A stretch of 64,000 bases of DNA from Rhizobium mongolense USDA 1844 (lineage in GTDB: Bacteria > Pseudomonadota > Alphaproteobacteria > Rhizobiales > Rhizobiaceae): the NCBI RefSeq assembly GCF_000419765.1, contig NZ_ATTQ01000005.1, positions 1 to 64,000 of the forward strand. The letters run 5' to 3'. The notes beneath the pieces were generated by a model, which was given only the letters and a program-made list of their open reading frames with translations, did not search any database and was not told the DNA's origin. This document shows, in pieces, positions 52,037-60,719 of the stretch (the first letter of the stretch is position 1; the number at the start of each line of letters is the position of its first letter). The position numbers and the translations under genes were made by a program.

Positions 52037-52937
52037 GGGAAGGAGAGGCCGGCAGCAGCCGAGCCTGCTTCTCACAGGGGCTGCCGCCCTCGGCGGCGTG
52101 GGCATGACGGGCGCATCCGCGCTCGGCGGCGTCATTGCGCGCAATCCGTCGGTCGCAGGCGGTACCACCGCCTTTGTCGTCATCTTCAGCTTCGTCGCCG
52201 CCAATGCGCTCTGGTATCAGCCGGGTACGCATCCGCATCCCTTCTTCCGCACCCGCGATGTGCTAGCGCCCTTCTCGATCGGCCGTCCGGCCATGGAAGA
52301 GCCGCACCCAGGCGACGTCACGACCTTCAAGATCGAACGTCCGGGCGAAGAGGGCGCTGCCGCCACGACCAATGCGACGCCGCCGGCTGCAGCACCCGGC
52401 CAACAGCCCAGTCAGCTGGTCATGGACATCCAGAAGGAGCTCATCCGCCGCGGCCTCTATAACGGCACGGCCGACGGTATCATTGGCCCGCGCACCAGCG
52501 CCGCGATCCTTTTCTTCGAGGAAACCGTCGGCATGCCGCCGAGCGGCGATGCGACGCCGGAGGTGCTTGCTGCCCTCAAGACCGATTCCATCGGCCCGTC
52601 TGCCGTTCCCGCCGACAAGCCGCGCGAGGATGTGACCTCGAAAGCCTCGGCCGAGGATCCGGTCGCCGCCGCCATCCGCAGCGCCGAAAAGCAGATCAAG
52701 ACCGCGCCCGCCGGCCTGAAGCAGGTTCCCTCATCCGAGCTCACCAATGTCGATCTGGTGCTGAAAATCCAGAAGGGCCTTTCCAACATGGCCTACGCCA
52801 ATGTCGGCGTCGACGGTGTCGCCGGCGAACAGACCCGCACTGCCATCCGACGCTTCCAGAAGCACTACAACCTGCCGGAAACCGGCGAGCCCAACGAGGC
52901 GGTTTTGAAGAAGTTGAAGGAAATCGGCGCGATTTGA
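52008..52937 (+). CDS. membrane-anchored protein with two peptidoglycan-binding domains
   Basis: 309-residue envelope protein. A very basic N-terminus (MAARKRKSPKGRRGRQQ) is followed by hydrophobic stretches at about 18-45 and 50-67 (TTAFVVIFSFVAANALW). Two PG_binding_1 domains lie at about 140-195 (DIQKELIRRGLYNGTADGIIGPRTSAAI) and 245-305 (LKIQKGLSNMAYANVGVDGVAGEQTRTAIRRFQKHY). It overlaps the sensor kinase gene by 29 bases, so the kinase and this wall-binding protein are probably made together and may monitor the cell wall. Confidence 0.85.
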   Translation: MAARKRKSPKGRRGRQQPSLLLTGAAALGGVGMTGASALGGVIARNPSVAGGTTAFVVIFSFVAANALWYQPGTHPHPFFRTRDVLAPFSIGRPAMEEPHPGDVTTFKIERPGEEGAAATTNATPPAAAPGQQPSQLVMDIQKELIRRGLYNGTADGIIGPRTSAAILFFEETVGMPPSGDATPEVLAALKTDSIGPSAVPADKPREDVTSKASAEDPVAAAIRSAEKQIKTAPAGLKQVPSSELTNVDLVLKIQKGLSNMAYANVGVDGVAGEQTRTAIRRFQKHYNLPETGEPNEAVLKKLKEIGAI

Positions 52938-52999
52938 GGCTGGGTGAGGGAGACCTCGCGCTGGAAGCGGACGCTACACGCTGGCATCAAAACTCGTCC

Positions 53000-53290
53000 A
53001 ATGTGAAATCTTCACTCCGACGACTTCTGGTTCCTGACGTCGTTCAAGGCGCTTTCCGCGCCGCTTCACGATGTCGTTCTGCGTCCGGCGCTCGACGAGG
53101 TGATCCGGCGCTGCCAGGGGCGTGGCGGAATAGGCTGACCGCGCCCTGGCAATCGCGGAGCTCGACCGGCAGCTCCCTTCGCTGGGAGAGCTGGACGGCA
53201 TGTTCATCCGGCGCAAGGTGAGCCGGGAGGAAACCTTGCGGCAAGTGATCGGCGCGGTAGAGAGCGGAGTATTCCGTCTGGAAAGGTGAG
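53000..53290 (+). pseudogene. degenerate ORF, unidentified
   Basis: Protein-like text in two frames: DFWFLTSFKALSAPLHDVVLRPALDEVIRRCQ and, after one indel at about 53137, RALAIAELDRQLPSLGELDGMFIRRKVSREETLRQVIGAVESGVFRLER ending at a stop at 53290. The charge pattern and codon use look coding, but I do not know the family and no start is visible. It is probably a decayed gene. Confidence 0.4.
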
Positions 53291-53409
53291 CCGTCTGGGC
53301 CGACACGTTCACGCCCGTCGACACTTAACGCTTGCTGAAGCTGCCACCATTCAGGCAGGAAGCCACCTTGCTTCGTGCCAACTGCGAACATTTGCGCTAT
53401 GCTCAATCG

Positions 53410-53646
53410 ATGGAACGCCGGCACGCCAAATCGATTGCAATGCTTTCGTTGGCCCTGGCCGCAGCGAGCGTCGCTGCGGCGCACCCGGATTCGCGCTGCA
53501 CCTGCCGCAATCGGGATGGCACGAAGTACGAGCTTGGCCAGACCGCCTGCATCAGGGTGGGCGGGGCGTCGTATCTCGCGCGCTGCGAGATGGAGCTGAA
53601 CGTCACGACATGGCGTAAATTGCGGGACGGCTGCCCGGAGGCCTGA
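53410..53646 (+). CDS. small secreted Cys-containing protein
   Basis: 78-residue exported protein. A signal peptide (SIAMLSLALAAASVAAA, about 8-24) is followed by HPDSRCTCRNRDGTKYELGQTACIRVGGASYLARCEMELNVTTWRKL with five to six cysteines. The pattern CxCRNRDGxxYxLGxxxCI is seen in small rhizobial secreted proteins of unknown function. The upstream ribosome binding site is weak. Confidence 0.65.
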   Translation: MERRHAKSIAMLSLALAAASVAAAHPDSRCTCRNRDGTKYELGQTACIRVGGASYLARCEMELNVTTWRKLRDGCPEA

Positions 53647-53731
53647 ACCGCCACGGCGGGCCGTTCTGCCAAGAGCACTCCAATCGGCCGAAGCCGGTCC
53701 AGCCGGGCCGGCCTCGGAAATCCAGGGACGG

Positions 53732-54697
53732 TTATCTGATCACCGGCTCGCCGTGATACCGGCGCTTTGACGGCTTCGATACGCCAAATCCGACTTCCAT
53801 CATCAGGCGCGGCGTATGCTTGGCGAGCGTTCCCATATGGAAGCCGAAGGGATCCTCGACAAAGCCGGTGCCCGCCTTTCCTGTCAGCGTGACCGCACTC
53901 TCCATGCCGTAGAAGCCAAGCACGTCCTCGGCCGAATGTCCGACAAGCAGCGTCAACTGATGCTTCATCCGGCGGCGGTTGTGGCTGCCTTGAACATAGA
54001 CATGGGGACCGGCATCCGCATCGACGTCGGACAGATAGAAGAAGAATTTCAGCATCCGCCAGTCGTCGAGATCGAAGTGGAACTTGAACGAGGCGCGGCT
54101 CAGATCGGCTTCCGAGGCAGACTTCGTCGGGAAACTCCACCATGTCCGCGTGGTGATCAATTTCGCCTCGCCGCCGAGATAATGCCGCGCGATATTGAGG
54201 AGCAGCGGGTCTTGCTGCACGGCGACCGCTGCCTTGCATTGCAGAACCCGCTCGAAATGATGGCCGCTCAAAATCGTGCGCCCGAAGCGGCGTTCGGCTT
54301 CAGCATGCTCTCCGGCGAGAAACTCGACCTTGCGCTCGAAATTGCCGAAACACGGCGTCTCGCGTGCAAAACGGGCGATTTCCTCATGGATGGCTGGCGG
54401 CAAAGTGAGGCCGGTGAAGATGCCGTTTCTTCGCAATTCCGCGGCGGCGTTCTCCGCCTTGATCCCGCCAAACATTGACGGTGCGGTTGTTGCCGAAGAC
54501 GCAACAGGTCTGGCCGTCAGCCAATGGGCGCGACGAAAAGGCATCGTGCGCGCCAGCAGGAACATCGGCAGCCAGGCGGGATTTTCCTTGAGGTCGGTTA
54601 AATAGGTTGGTACGCGCGCTGCCATGCGGCGAAGGGGCCCGCCTGTGCGGGCAATGGCTTCGAGGTCTTTCGGCTTAGACTTGGGCGCATCAAGCAT
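53732..54697 (-). CDS. phytanoyl-CoA dioxygenase (PhyH)-like protein
   Basis: 321-residue predicted Fe(II)/2-oxoglutarate dioxygenase. The metal triad is plausible: FKFHFDLDDWRMLKFFFYLSDVD (His and Asp, about residues 207-230) and a distal His in EDPFGFHMGTLAKHTPRLMMEVGFG (about 280-305), with the nearby Arg for 2-oxoglutarate. The first 100 residues are basic and may be a separate part. PhyH relatives hydroxylate lipids, antibiotics or small molecules, so the substrate is open. It lies upstream of, and on the same strand as, an RTX gene's 3' end, with a 240-base gap. Confidence 0.72.
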   Translation of the reverse strand: MLDAPKSKPKDLEAIARTGGPLRRMAARVPTYLTDLKENPAWLPMFLLARTMPFRRAHWLTARPVASSATTAPSMFGGIKAENAAAELRRNGIFTGLTLPPAIHEEIARFARETPCFGNFERKVEFLAGEHAEAERRFGRTILSGHHFERVLQCKAAVAVQQDPLLLNIARHYLGGEAKLITTRTWWSFPTKSASEADLSRASFKFHFDLDDWRMLKFFFYLSDVDADAGPHVYVQGSHNRRRMKHQLTLLVGHSAEDVLGFYGMESAVTLTGKAGTGFVEDPFGFHMGTLAKHTPRLMMEVGFGVSKPSKRRYHGEPVIR

Positions 54698-54938
54698 CTG
54701 ACATCCTTATTCGAACATGGTTTCCCATGGCGTTTCCCCGTGGCGCCGGCCTACGGTAGGTGGTTTTGGATCATGATGCAATGCAACATGGGAATTGCAG
54801 CCTGCGACATGGTTAATAACCAATTGAATAAATTGAAGAATTTCGGACGCCGACCCCTAGCGGGCAGCGGAGCTGAGCCCGTGCGTATGTGGCAACAAAC
54901 GGGCGGCGCGCCGGTGCTAAAGCCGGTTGGGGCGACGC

Positions 54939-56279
54939 CTAGAAGAAATGGAAGTCGTCGGCGGCAAGCGATGTGCCGTGGCTCACGGCCGCAAACGCCA
55001 CTGCGGCCGCATCGCCGCTCCCGTCGGAATCGAAGAGCAAGCGGCCGGAGCATGTGTCGTAGATGATGTGGTCGTCCTCATCCAGCGCGGCTGTGCCCTT
55101 CGCGAAGGCCCCGGGGTCGAGCGCGCCCGCCACAACGCCGGCGAACACTGAGCTGTCCAGCCGGAAGACGTCGTCAGCGGAGCTGAAGTCGAGGATTTTG
55201 TCGCAGTTCGCCCGGCCGGGCTCAGTGTCGAAAACGAAGATGTCGCCGCCCGCCCCGCCGGCGAGCGTGTCGCGGCCGGTTCCGCCGTTGAGAGTGTCGT
55301 CGCCGTCGCCGCCGCGCAGGCGGTCCTTGCCAGCGCCCCCATCAACGGTATCGTCGAACCGGCTGCCGGTGATCCGGTCATTGCCGCCCATCGCGGCGAC
55401 CAGAACCGGGTGATCGTAGGCCCCATAGCTGGCGACGTCTTTCGCATCGGTGAGTGTGATCTCTTCGGCCGGCGGCACGATCATGATAGTGATCGTCGCC
55501 AGATTGCTGTTGCCCTGGCCATCGGTGGCGTAGACCGTGAAACTGTCGGTGCCGGTGAAGCCGGCCGCCGGAGAATAGTCGAAGAGGTTACCGTTCAGGT
55601 AGTCCTGGTGATAGTGCAGGCTGCCTACATATTGGCCCTGATGAAACGGATAGTAGCCTGCTTCATATCGCGTCTCCTGCTGGAGCGTGCCATGGTCCGG
55701 CCCGTCCACGATGACGAAGCTCAACAGGTCGAAATCGGCATCCGACGCGCTGAACTTGATGTCGTCGAGCGATTGGCCCTGCGAAAGCGAGAAGCTCATG
55801 TCGGCGGCGGTGGGCGCATGGTTGACGAAGGTGTCGGGCTGCAGCGCGCCGCCTTCCAGGATGATCTGATGCGGGCCGTACTGGGTGTTTTCGCCGCCGA
55901 AATATTCGTTGGCGCCCTGCCATGTCACCACTACGTCGTCGGGGCTTTCGGCAGTGACGGAGATAATCTCAGTCGAAAGATAGGCCGCCTGGTCGGACAG
56001 CGTGCGGATATAGCGGCCCTCGTTGTCGAAGACGAAAGTTTCCACCGTCGTGAAGATCTCGGTCCTGCCGTCATTGGTGAAGGTGGTGACGGTAAAGAAG
56101 CCGTCGAACACGTCGACCGAGGCAAGATCGACCCAGCCGTACGGATAGTCTGTATGCGCGGCCCCCGGTCCGAGGACGTCGCCGTCCGTTTCCGTTATGC
56201 TGAAAAGGATCGCATCGGGGCTCTCGTTGTTGATGTCTTCCCATACGTTAAGCTCACTGCCATTGCTCAAAGTGGGCAT
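54939..56279 (-). CDS. RTX (hemolysin-type calcium-binding) secreted protein
   Basis: 446-residue protein without N-terminal signal, probably exported by a type I system. Residues 1-170 resemble a repeated beta domain (SPDAILFSITETDGDVLG). Residues 175-275 have a cadherin/VCBS-like region (GFTGTDSFTVYATDGQGNSNLATITI). Residues 310-350 contain RTX nonapeptides GGNDRITG, GGAGKDRLRGGDGDDTLNGGTGRDTLAGGAGGD (given in parts) that bind calcium. The C-terminus DDFHFF is a typical C-terminal type I secretion end. No ABC exporter genes are near. The start follows GAAGGAAA. Confidence 0.88.
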   Translation of the reverse strand: MPTLSNGSELNVWEDINNESPDAILFSITETDGDVLGPGAAHTDYPYGWVDLASVDVFDGFFTVTTFTNDGRTEIFTTVETFVFDNEGRYIRTLSDQAAYLSTEIISVTAESPDDVVVTWQGANEYFGGENTQYGPHQIILEGGALQPDTFVNHAPTAADMSFSLSQGQSLDDIKFSASDADFDLLSFVIVDGPDHGTLQQETRYEAGYYPFHQGQYVGSLHYHQDYLNGNLFDYSPAAGFTGTDSFTVYATDGQGNSNLATITIMIVPPAEEITLTDAKDVASYGAYDHPVLVAAMGGNDRITGSRFDDTVDGGAGKDRLRGGDGDDTLNGGTGRDTLAGGAGGDIFVFDTEPGRANCDKILDFSSADDVFRLDSSVFAGVVAGALDPGAFAKGTAALDEDDHIIYDTCSGRLLFDSDGSGDAAAVAFAAVSHGTSLAADDFHFF

Positions 56280-56439
56280 CGTATTTCCTTCGTTGCAGGG
56301 AAACGGCACTGCGGACATCTTCACGGAGAGGCAAGATAGGCAGGGATGCGGTCCGATCAAGCTTGGCGATGGGGTTGACGCTTCCTTCGGCATGCTCGCT
56401 CGAAATCTGGTAAACTTTCTTCCTCAAAAAGGAGTGGGT

Positions 56440-57078
56440 ATGTCCACAAGTGACCGGAAAGCTCATTGGCAGGCGGTCTATAAGACCAAGGCGGAGAGCG
56501 AAGTCAGTTGGTACGAGGATGCGCCGGAACTCTCGATGGTTCTGCTGCGTCAAGCCGGGTTGACGCCGGACATGTCCGTGATCGACATCGGCGGCGGGAC
56601 CTCGCGGCTGGTCGATGCTCTTGTGGCATCCGGCCAGGCCCATATCAGCGTCCTCGATCTGTCTGCCGCAGCCATCGAGACGGCAAAGTCGCGACTGACG
56701 GATGCGACGCGTGTGCAGTGGATCGTATCGGACATGACCGCCTGGACGCCCGGCCGCCAGTATGATCTCTGGCACGATCGCGCCGCCTTTCACTTCCTGA
56801 CGGAGGCGGCCGACCAAAAGGCCTATGTTCGGGTGCTGGGGCAGGCTCTCAAGAATGGCGGCAAAGCCGTGATCGGTACCTTTGCGCCCGACGGACCGGC
56901 AAGATGCAGCGGCCTGCCGGTCGCCCGCTACGATGCGGAAAGCCTGCAGGCTGTTCTCGGCAGCGGGTTCAAGCTTGCCGCAACGCACCGGCATGAGCAC
57001 ACGACCCCATCGGGATCGGTGCAGCAATTCCAGTTCAGCACGTTCGAGAAGGTCGGTGGCGCGGAGCGGTGTGCTTGA
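56440..57078 (+). CDS. class I SAM-dependent methyltransferase
   Basis: 212-residue methyltransferase. Motif I is VIDIGGGTSRLVDALV (about 47-62), followed by ISVLDLSAAAIETAKSRL and DLWHDRAAFHFLTEAADQ, the last typical of a group near thiopurine or generic UbiE-like enzymes. The start MSTSDRKAHWQAVYKTK with AAGGAGTGGG upstream is the family N-terminus (W..VY..K). Substrate unknown. It is divergent from the RTX gene. Confidence 0.85.
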   Translation: MSTSDRKAHWQAVYKTKAESEVSWYEDAPELSMVLLRQAGLTPDMSVIDIGGGTSRLVDALVASGQAHISVLDLSAAAIETAKSRLTDATRVQWIVSDMTAWTPGRQYDLWHDRAAFHFLTEAADQKAYVRVLGQALKNGGKAVIGTFAPDGPARCSGLPVARYDAESLQAVLGSGFKLAATHRHEHTTPSGSVQQFQFSTFEKVGGAERCA

Positions 57079-57491
57079 TTCGAGACGCCCGGCACGCCGG
57101 CTCCTCCATCGCCGCCCGCATCGATCAGATTATTGGTGCGCGCCAATTGCGGCGAGTTGTCGCGTCCCTTCTGTCGTGCGTGTGAAGCCAACGCGACGGA
57201 GCCTCGAAACCTGAAAGAAATTAGGGCGATTTGACTGCGGTGGACCGACTTTCGCACTGCAGAAAATTGGAAAGGCAATGTGCTTGCAGGGCCTTGAAAT
57301 TCGTTAGGGCAATATCGAAATGTAATTTTGATTGTCATCGGCCGCTGGCTGGCGAAGAGGTACGTTTTGAGACCGTGGTCAACTTCGCTTGAAAGATACC
57401 AGCCGTATGGTATCTTTTTTCTGTCTGATACTGTTGGCCGACGGCCCATGGCCGGCCAGCTCAAAGATTTTTGCCTGCCGGGATAGCCCGA
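57079..57491. other. intergenic region, AT-richer than flanks
   Basis: About 410 bases. The part 57290-57430 has lower GC and contains ATACCAGCCG-TATGGTATC (arms near 57397-57415), a possible operator or hairpin before the following gene. I see no other gene. Confidence 0.45.
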
Positions 57492-58259
57492 ATGTTGTTT
57501 CAAGATTCCGGCAGCGCTCTATCCGAAACACATAGTTCTGATCGCGTCATGTATAAATCAATCGCCTCCCTGAGCAGCGCGGACAACCGGCGGCTTTATA
57601 AGGTTCTTTTCGACCATTTCTCGTCGCTCTATCCAGCGATAGCCAAATCGAGCGTGGCTGAATTTCACTTAGGGGGCGATCAGACATTTCGGCTCCTTCG
57701 AGGGTCGAAGGACCTCACTTTCGAGGTTGTCTACTCCGACATTTCCCGCTTCGCCTCGATCACCCGATCATTGAACTCACGAGCACGAAAATACATCACG
57801 GGCTTTGCTCTTCAGTGGAGCACTTCGCGCGTGGCACCTCCGCGCGGTTTCCTGCAGCTTCCTCGTCCGCTGGATGAAACGCGGGTTCCTGAAGATGTGC
57901 TGATGGTGATCTTCCATCTTGATCAAGCTGATCCGGTCGAAGCCGAACGAAAGATCATGGCATGCATCAGCGCGCTCTATCCCTCCGCTCCGAGATTGCA
58001 GCGAGAAGCGCAGGACTATAACGGCCAAAGAGCAATAGCGCAGCTCGCTGACTGGTTGTCGTTCCAGGATGCAAAGCGCGTGCTTGACATCGAAGACCCC
58101 GACCACGCGGCAACGATGCTCATCTCGATGATGTTTGGAGGAATGGCGTCTTGCATGACCGCAGGTGGCGGCTTGCCGGACAGATCGAGCCTTCTTGGCT
58201 ATCTCAAAGGGTGCATCCACCTCTTCGTGAGAGGTTGCCGCTGTAAAGAGGCCGCCTGA
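57492..58259 (+). CDS. TetR-like C-terminal domain protein without recognisable HTH
   Basis: 255-residue protein (198-229 or so if a later Met such as 57549 is used). The last 100 residues resemble the ligand/dimer domain of TetR regulators: SALYPSAPRLQREAQDYNGQ, RAIAQLADWLSFQDAKRVLDIEDPDHAATMLISMMFGG, YLKGCIHLFVRGC. The N-terminal 150 residues (FHLGGDQTFRLLRGSKDLTFEVVYSD, SITRSLNSRARKYITGFALQWST) do not form a standard TetR helix-turn-helix. It may be a partner or anti-regulator, or a fusion with a different N-terminal domain. The start is uncertain and no strong ribosome binding site is seen. Confidence 0.5.
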   Translation: MLFQDSGSALSETHSSDRVMYKSIASLSSADNRRLYKVLFDHFSSLYPAIAKSSVAEFHLGGDQTFRLLRGSKDLTFEVVYSDISRFASITRSLNSRARKYITGFALQWSTSRVAPPRGFLQLPRPLDETRVPEDVLMVIFHLDQADPVEAERKIMACISALYPSAPRLQREAQDYNGQRAIAQLADWLSFQDAKRVLDIEDPDHAATMLISMMFGGMASCMTAGGGLPDRSSLLGYLKGCIHLFVRGCRCKEAA

Positions 58260-58634
58260 CCGGAAGAGCCGATATGGAACGGGCCGGCTACTGTTCACCA
58301 CGCCATTTTTGAGTGGCGGTGGAGCTCGGCTTTCTTTGGTTGGCATCTCTCGCAGCGGCCTCTTTAGCTTGCCCAGGCAGGACAATCTTGACCGCGAAAC
58401 GGTGGCTCGGCCAGGTCTGATTGTGGCAAAAATACAACGCTCGCTGTTCGAAACTATTTTTGGTACGAAGACGTTTATTAAATAATTGACGGGCTGGCGC
58501 ATCGCCTGTTCTAAAGGTTGCGTTGCCGGAGCAAATCGCCCCGGCAACTCCTGGCGGACTGAAATTTCAGGGGACCGCATCCATCGCGCTAGCAAGAGCC
58601 AACCTTGGGGTTGGCCTCTGGAACGGAGACAAAA
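58260..58634 (+). promoter_or_regulatory. porin leader and promoter region
   Basis: 375 bases without a gene. AT-rich part at 58430-58490 (AATAATTGACGGGC) may hold the ropA promoter. A hairpin GAGCCAACC / GGTTGGCCTC at 58596-58618 ends eight bases before the GGAG ribosome binding site and could affect translation or be an sRNA target. Confidence 0.45.
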
Positions 58635-59732
58635 ATGAACATTAAGAGCCTTCTTCTCGGCTCCGCTGCTGCCCTCGCAGTAGTTTCCGGTGCTCAGGCC
58701 GCCGACGCCATCGTCGCTGCCGAACCGGAACCGGTTGAATACGTCCGCGTCTGCGACGCTTACGGCACCGGCTACTTCTACATCCCGGGCACGGAAACCT
58801 GCCTCCAGATCGGCGGCTACATCCGCTTCGACGTTGGCTTCGGTGCTGGTGACGCATTCAAGAACAACGGCTCTGAGGACTGGGATGCCCGCACGCGTGC
58901 GCACATCAACGTCATCGCAAAGAGCGATACGGAATACGGCGTTCTGACGAGTGCGATCATTCTTGAATCCAATTTCCGTCCGAACGAAGTTGACAGCGAC
59001 GCTCGTTCGGCTGGAGCATCGTCTACGTTCGGCAGTTCTCAGGACAGCACTGGCATCGACGAGGCTTACATCGATCTCGCCGGCTTCCGTGTCGGCAAGT
59101 TCGCCAACTGGTGGGATGATGACTTCTCGGGCGAAACCGACGTCATGACGACCCTCGATGGTTCGACGAAGCAGAACTCCATCCGCTATCAGTACGACGC
59201 TGGCGACTTCTATGCCGGCATCGCTCTCGAAGAGCTGGTTCAGACAGAGGGCGGAAATGCCAACAACCTCGGTATCGACGGTTCCATCGGCGGTAAGGTC
59301 GGCGGCTTCACCTATGCGATTATCGGCGCCTACGACACCGACGCCCAGGAAGGCGCCGTACTCGCAAAGGTCGGCGTTGACGTTGGCCCGGGCACGCTCT
59401 CGGTTGCCGGTATCTACTCCACCGGTCTGGGCGATCAGGGCTTCAACGGCTACTACGACGCCGGCGAATGGTCCGTGGCTGCTCAGTACGCGCTCAAGGC
59501 AACCGACAAGTTCACGGTCACCCCTGCAGTTCAGTACATCGACAACATCGATGCCGACGCGAGTGGCAGCTGGGACAGCGGTAGCGAGCTGCGTGCTGGC
59601 GTTACGCTCGATTACAAGGTCGTAGAGAACCTTTCCACAAAGCTCACTGCAACCTATGTTTCGGACGATCACGACAACGCGGCGGATCAGGACTGGGTCG
59701 AAGGCTTCTTCCGCCTGCAGCGCGACTTCTAA
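58635..59732 (+). CDS. ropA: RopA-type outer-membrane porin
   Basis: 365-residue porin of the alphaproteobacterial porin_2 family. Signal peptide MNIKSLLLGSAAALAVVSGAQA, then the typical mature start ADAIVAAEPEPVEYVRVCDAYGTGYFYIPGTETCLQIGGYIRFDVGFG (residues 23-70) with two conserved cysteines. The rest alternates beta strands with acidic loops, and the C-terminus ends in ...FFRLQRDF with the terminal Phe needed for membrane insertion. Codon use is strongly biased, as in a highly expressed gene. A terminator hairpin follows. Confidence 0.95.
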   Translation: MNIKSLLLGSAAALAVVSGAQAADAIVAAEPEPVEYVRVCDAYGTGYFYIPGTETCLQIGGYIRFDVGFGAGDAFKNNGSEDWDARTRAHINVIAKSDTEYGVLTSAIILESNFRPNEVDSDARSAGASSTFGSSQDSTGIDEAYIDLAGFRVGKFANWWDDDFSGETDVMTTLDGSTKQNSIRYQYDAGDFYAGIALEELVQTEGGNANNLGIDGSIGGKVGGFTYAIIGAYDTDAQEGAVLAKVGVDVGPGTLSVAGIYSTGLGDQGFNGYYDAGEWSVAAQYALKATDKFTVTPAVQYIDNIDADASGSWDSGSELRAGVTLDYKVVENLSTKLTATYVSDDHDNAADQDWVEGFFRLQRDF

Positions 59733-59780
59733 TCAAACGCTATAAAACTGATCTGAATTGACCTCTGATCAGTTTCGAGG

Positions 59781-59815
59781 GAAGAGCCCGGTATCCCAGC
59801 CGGGCTCTTCTTCAA
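59781..59815 (+). terminator. rho-independent terminator after the porin
   Basis: Arms GAAGAGCCCG and CGGGCTCTTC around ten bases, followed by TTCAATT. The stem also sits at the 3' end of the convergent TetR gene and may serve both strands. Confidence 0.75.
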
Positions 59816-59816
59816 T

Positions 59817-60452
59817 TCAGGCGGTCAGCCCCTTGGCGAAAATTTTAAGGCTCGAACGAAGATAGGCTCGAGTCCGTTTCGCGCGTTCTTCCAAATCCAT
59901 TTCCGCCCGGCCGATGCTCAAGCTCCCGAAGACGATGCCGATCAGCATGGTGGCTGCAGCGTCTGCGTCAGCAACCGTTATACGGCCCGTCTGCTTCATC
60001 CGCCTGAGCCACTCGGCGAGCTTTGCACGTGCGAGGCTGAAATCGTCCCGCAATTCCGCGACTTGTTCGGCCGCTTCCCAGCCGACCTCTATCATGAAGT
60101 AGTCATTCATGCCGGCCGCGTCTGCCGCACCGTCTTCATCGATAAAGAAGATTCTGGCGAGTTGTTCCTCCAGCGGAAGCTGGTCATCAATTTCCGGTAC
60201 GAAGAAAATGGAATCGCTTCGAGATTTCAGTATATTCCGCAGAAGGTCGGCTTTTCCGTTGAAGAACTCGTAGAAGGTTCTTTTGGAAATGCCGCATCTG
60301 GCCGCTATCACATCCACCGTCGTATTGATGTATCCGTATTCGATGAAGACATCGCATCCCACGCCGGTTATCTCATCCCGTCGCTGATCGGTGTCCACGC
60401 TTTTAGGACGACCGCGCGGCCTCTTTACATCTTCCCCTGTTTTTGAACTCAC
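59817..60452 (-). CDS. TetR/AcrR-family transcriptional regulator
   Basis: 211-residue repressor. It begins with a basic RPRGRPKSVDTDQRRDEI tail, then the HTH VFIEYGYINTTVDVIAARCGISKRTFYEFFNGKADLLRNIL (about 35-75). The C-terminal domain AAATMLIGIVFGSLSIGRAEMD and YLRSSLKIFAKGL is similar to that of the HTH-less protein upstream of the porin. Divergent from another TetR gene across 267 bases. Confidence 0.88.
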   Translation of the reverse strand: MSSKTGEDVKRPRGRPKSVDTDQRRDEITGVGCDVFIEYGYINTTVDVIAARCGISKRTFYEFFNGKADLLRNILKSRSDSIFFVPEIDDQLPLEEQLARIFFIDEDGAADAAGMNDYFMIEVGWEAAEQVAELRDDFSLARAKLAEWLRRMKQTGRITVADADAAATMLIGIVFGSLSIGRAEMDLEERAKRTRAYLRSSLKIFAKGLTA

Positions 60453-60675
60453 GATCCCTCATCGCTTATAATTTTTCCCACCCCGGCCTCGACTGATACA
60501 TGAACCGACCTGGCGGGTACAGGCCGTCTGGCCCCTCTCATCCAACGTGCGGCCATCACGCCGAGCTCACGCATTGTCACCGTCGCGTTACGATCTCAAG
60601 CTTCTCAAAAGAATTTGCCCGAAGCAATACAGATGTTATTTTGTGCGACACACATTGCCATCGCGCGGCACGCTC

Positions 60676-60701
60676 TGATTGCGTGCCTTGATTGCGTGCC
60701 G
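60676..60701. repeat. 13-base tandem duplication in a TetR leader
   Basis: Two direct copies of TGATTGCGTGCC(T/G) lie back to back, 19 bases before the next TetR start. It may be a recent duplication or two half-sites of a regulator on one DNA face. Confidence 0.5.
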
Positions 60702-60719
60702 GGGGGCAAGAGATAGACG

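Noticed and set aside
57777..59672. 631-codon open frame antisense to the porin and the TetR-like gene
   Set aside because: It mirrors the strongly biased codon use of the porin (GAC/GTC complement), spans two genes and has no ribosome binding site or recognisable domain.
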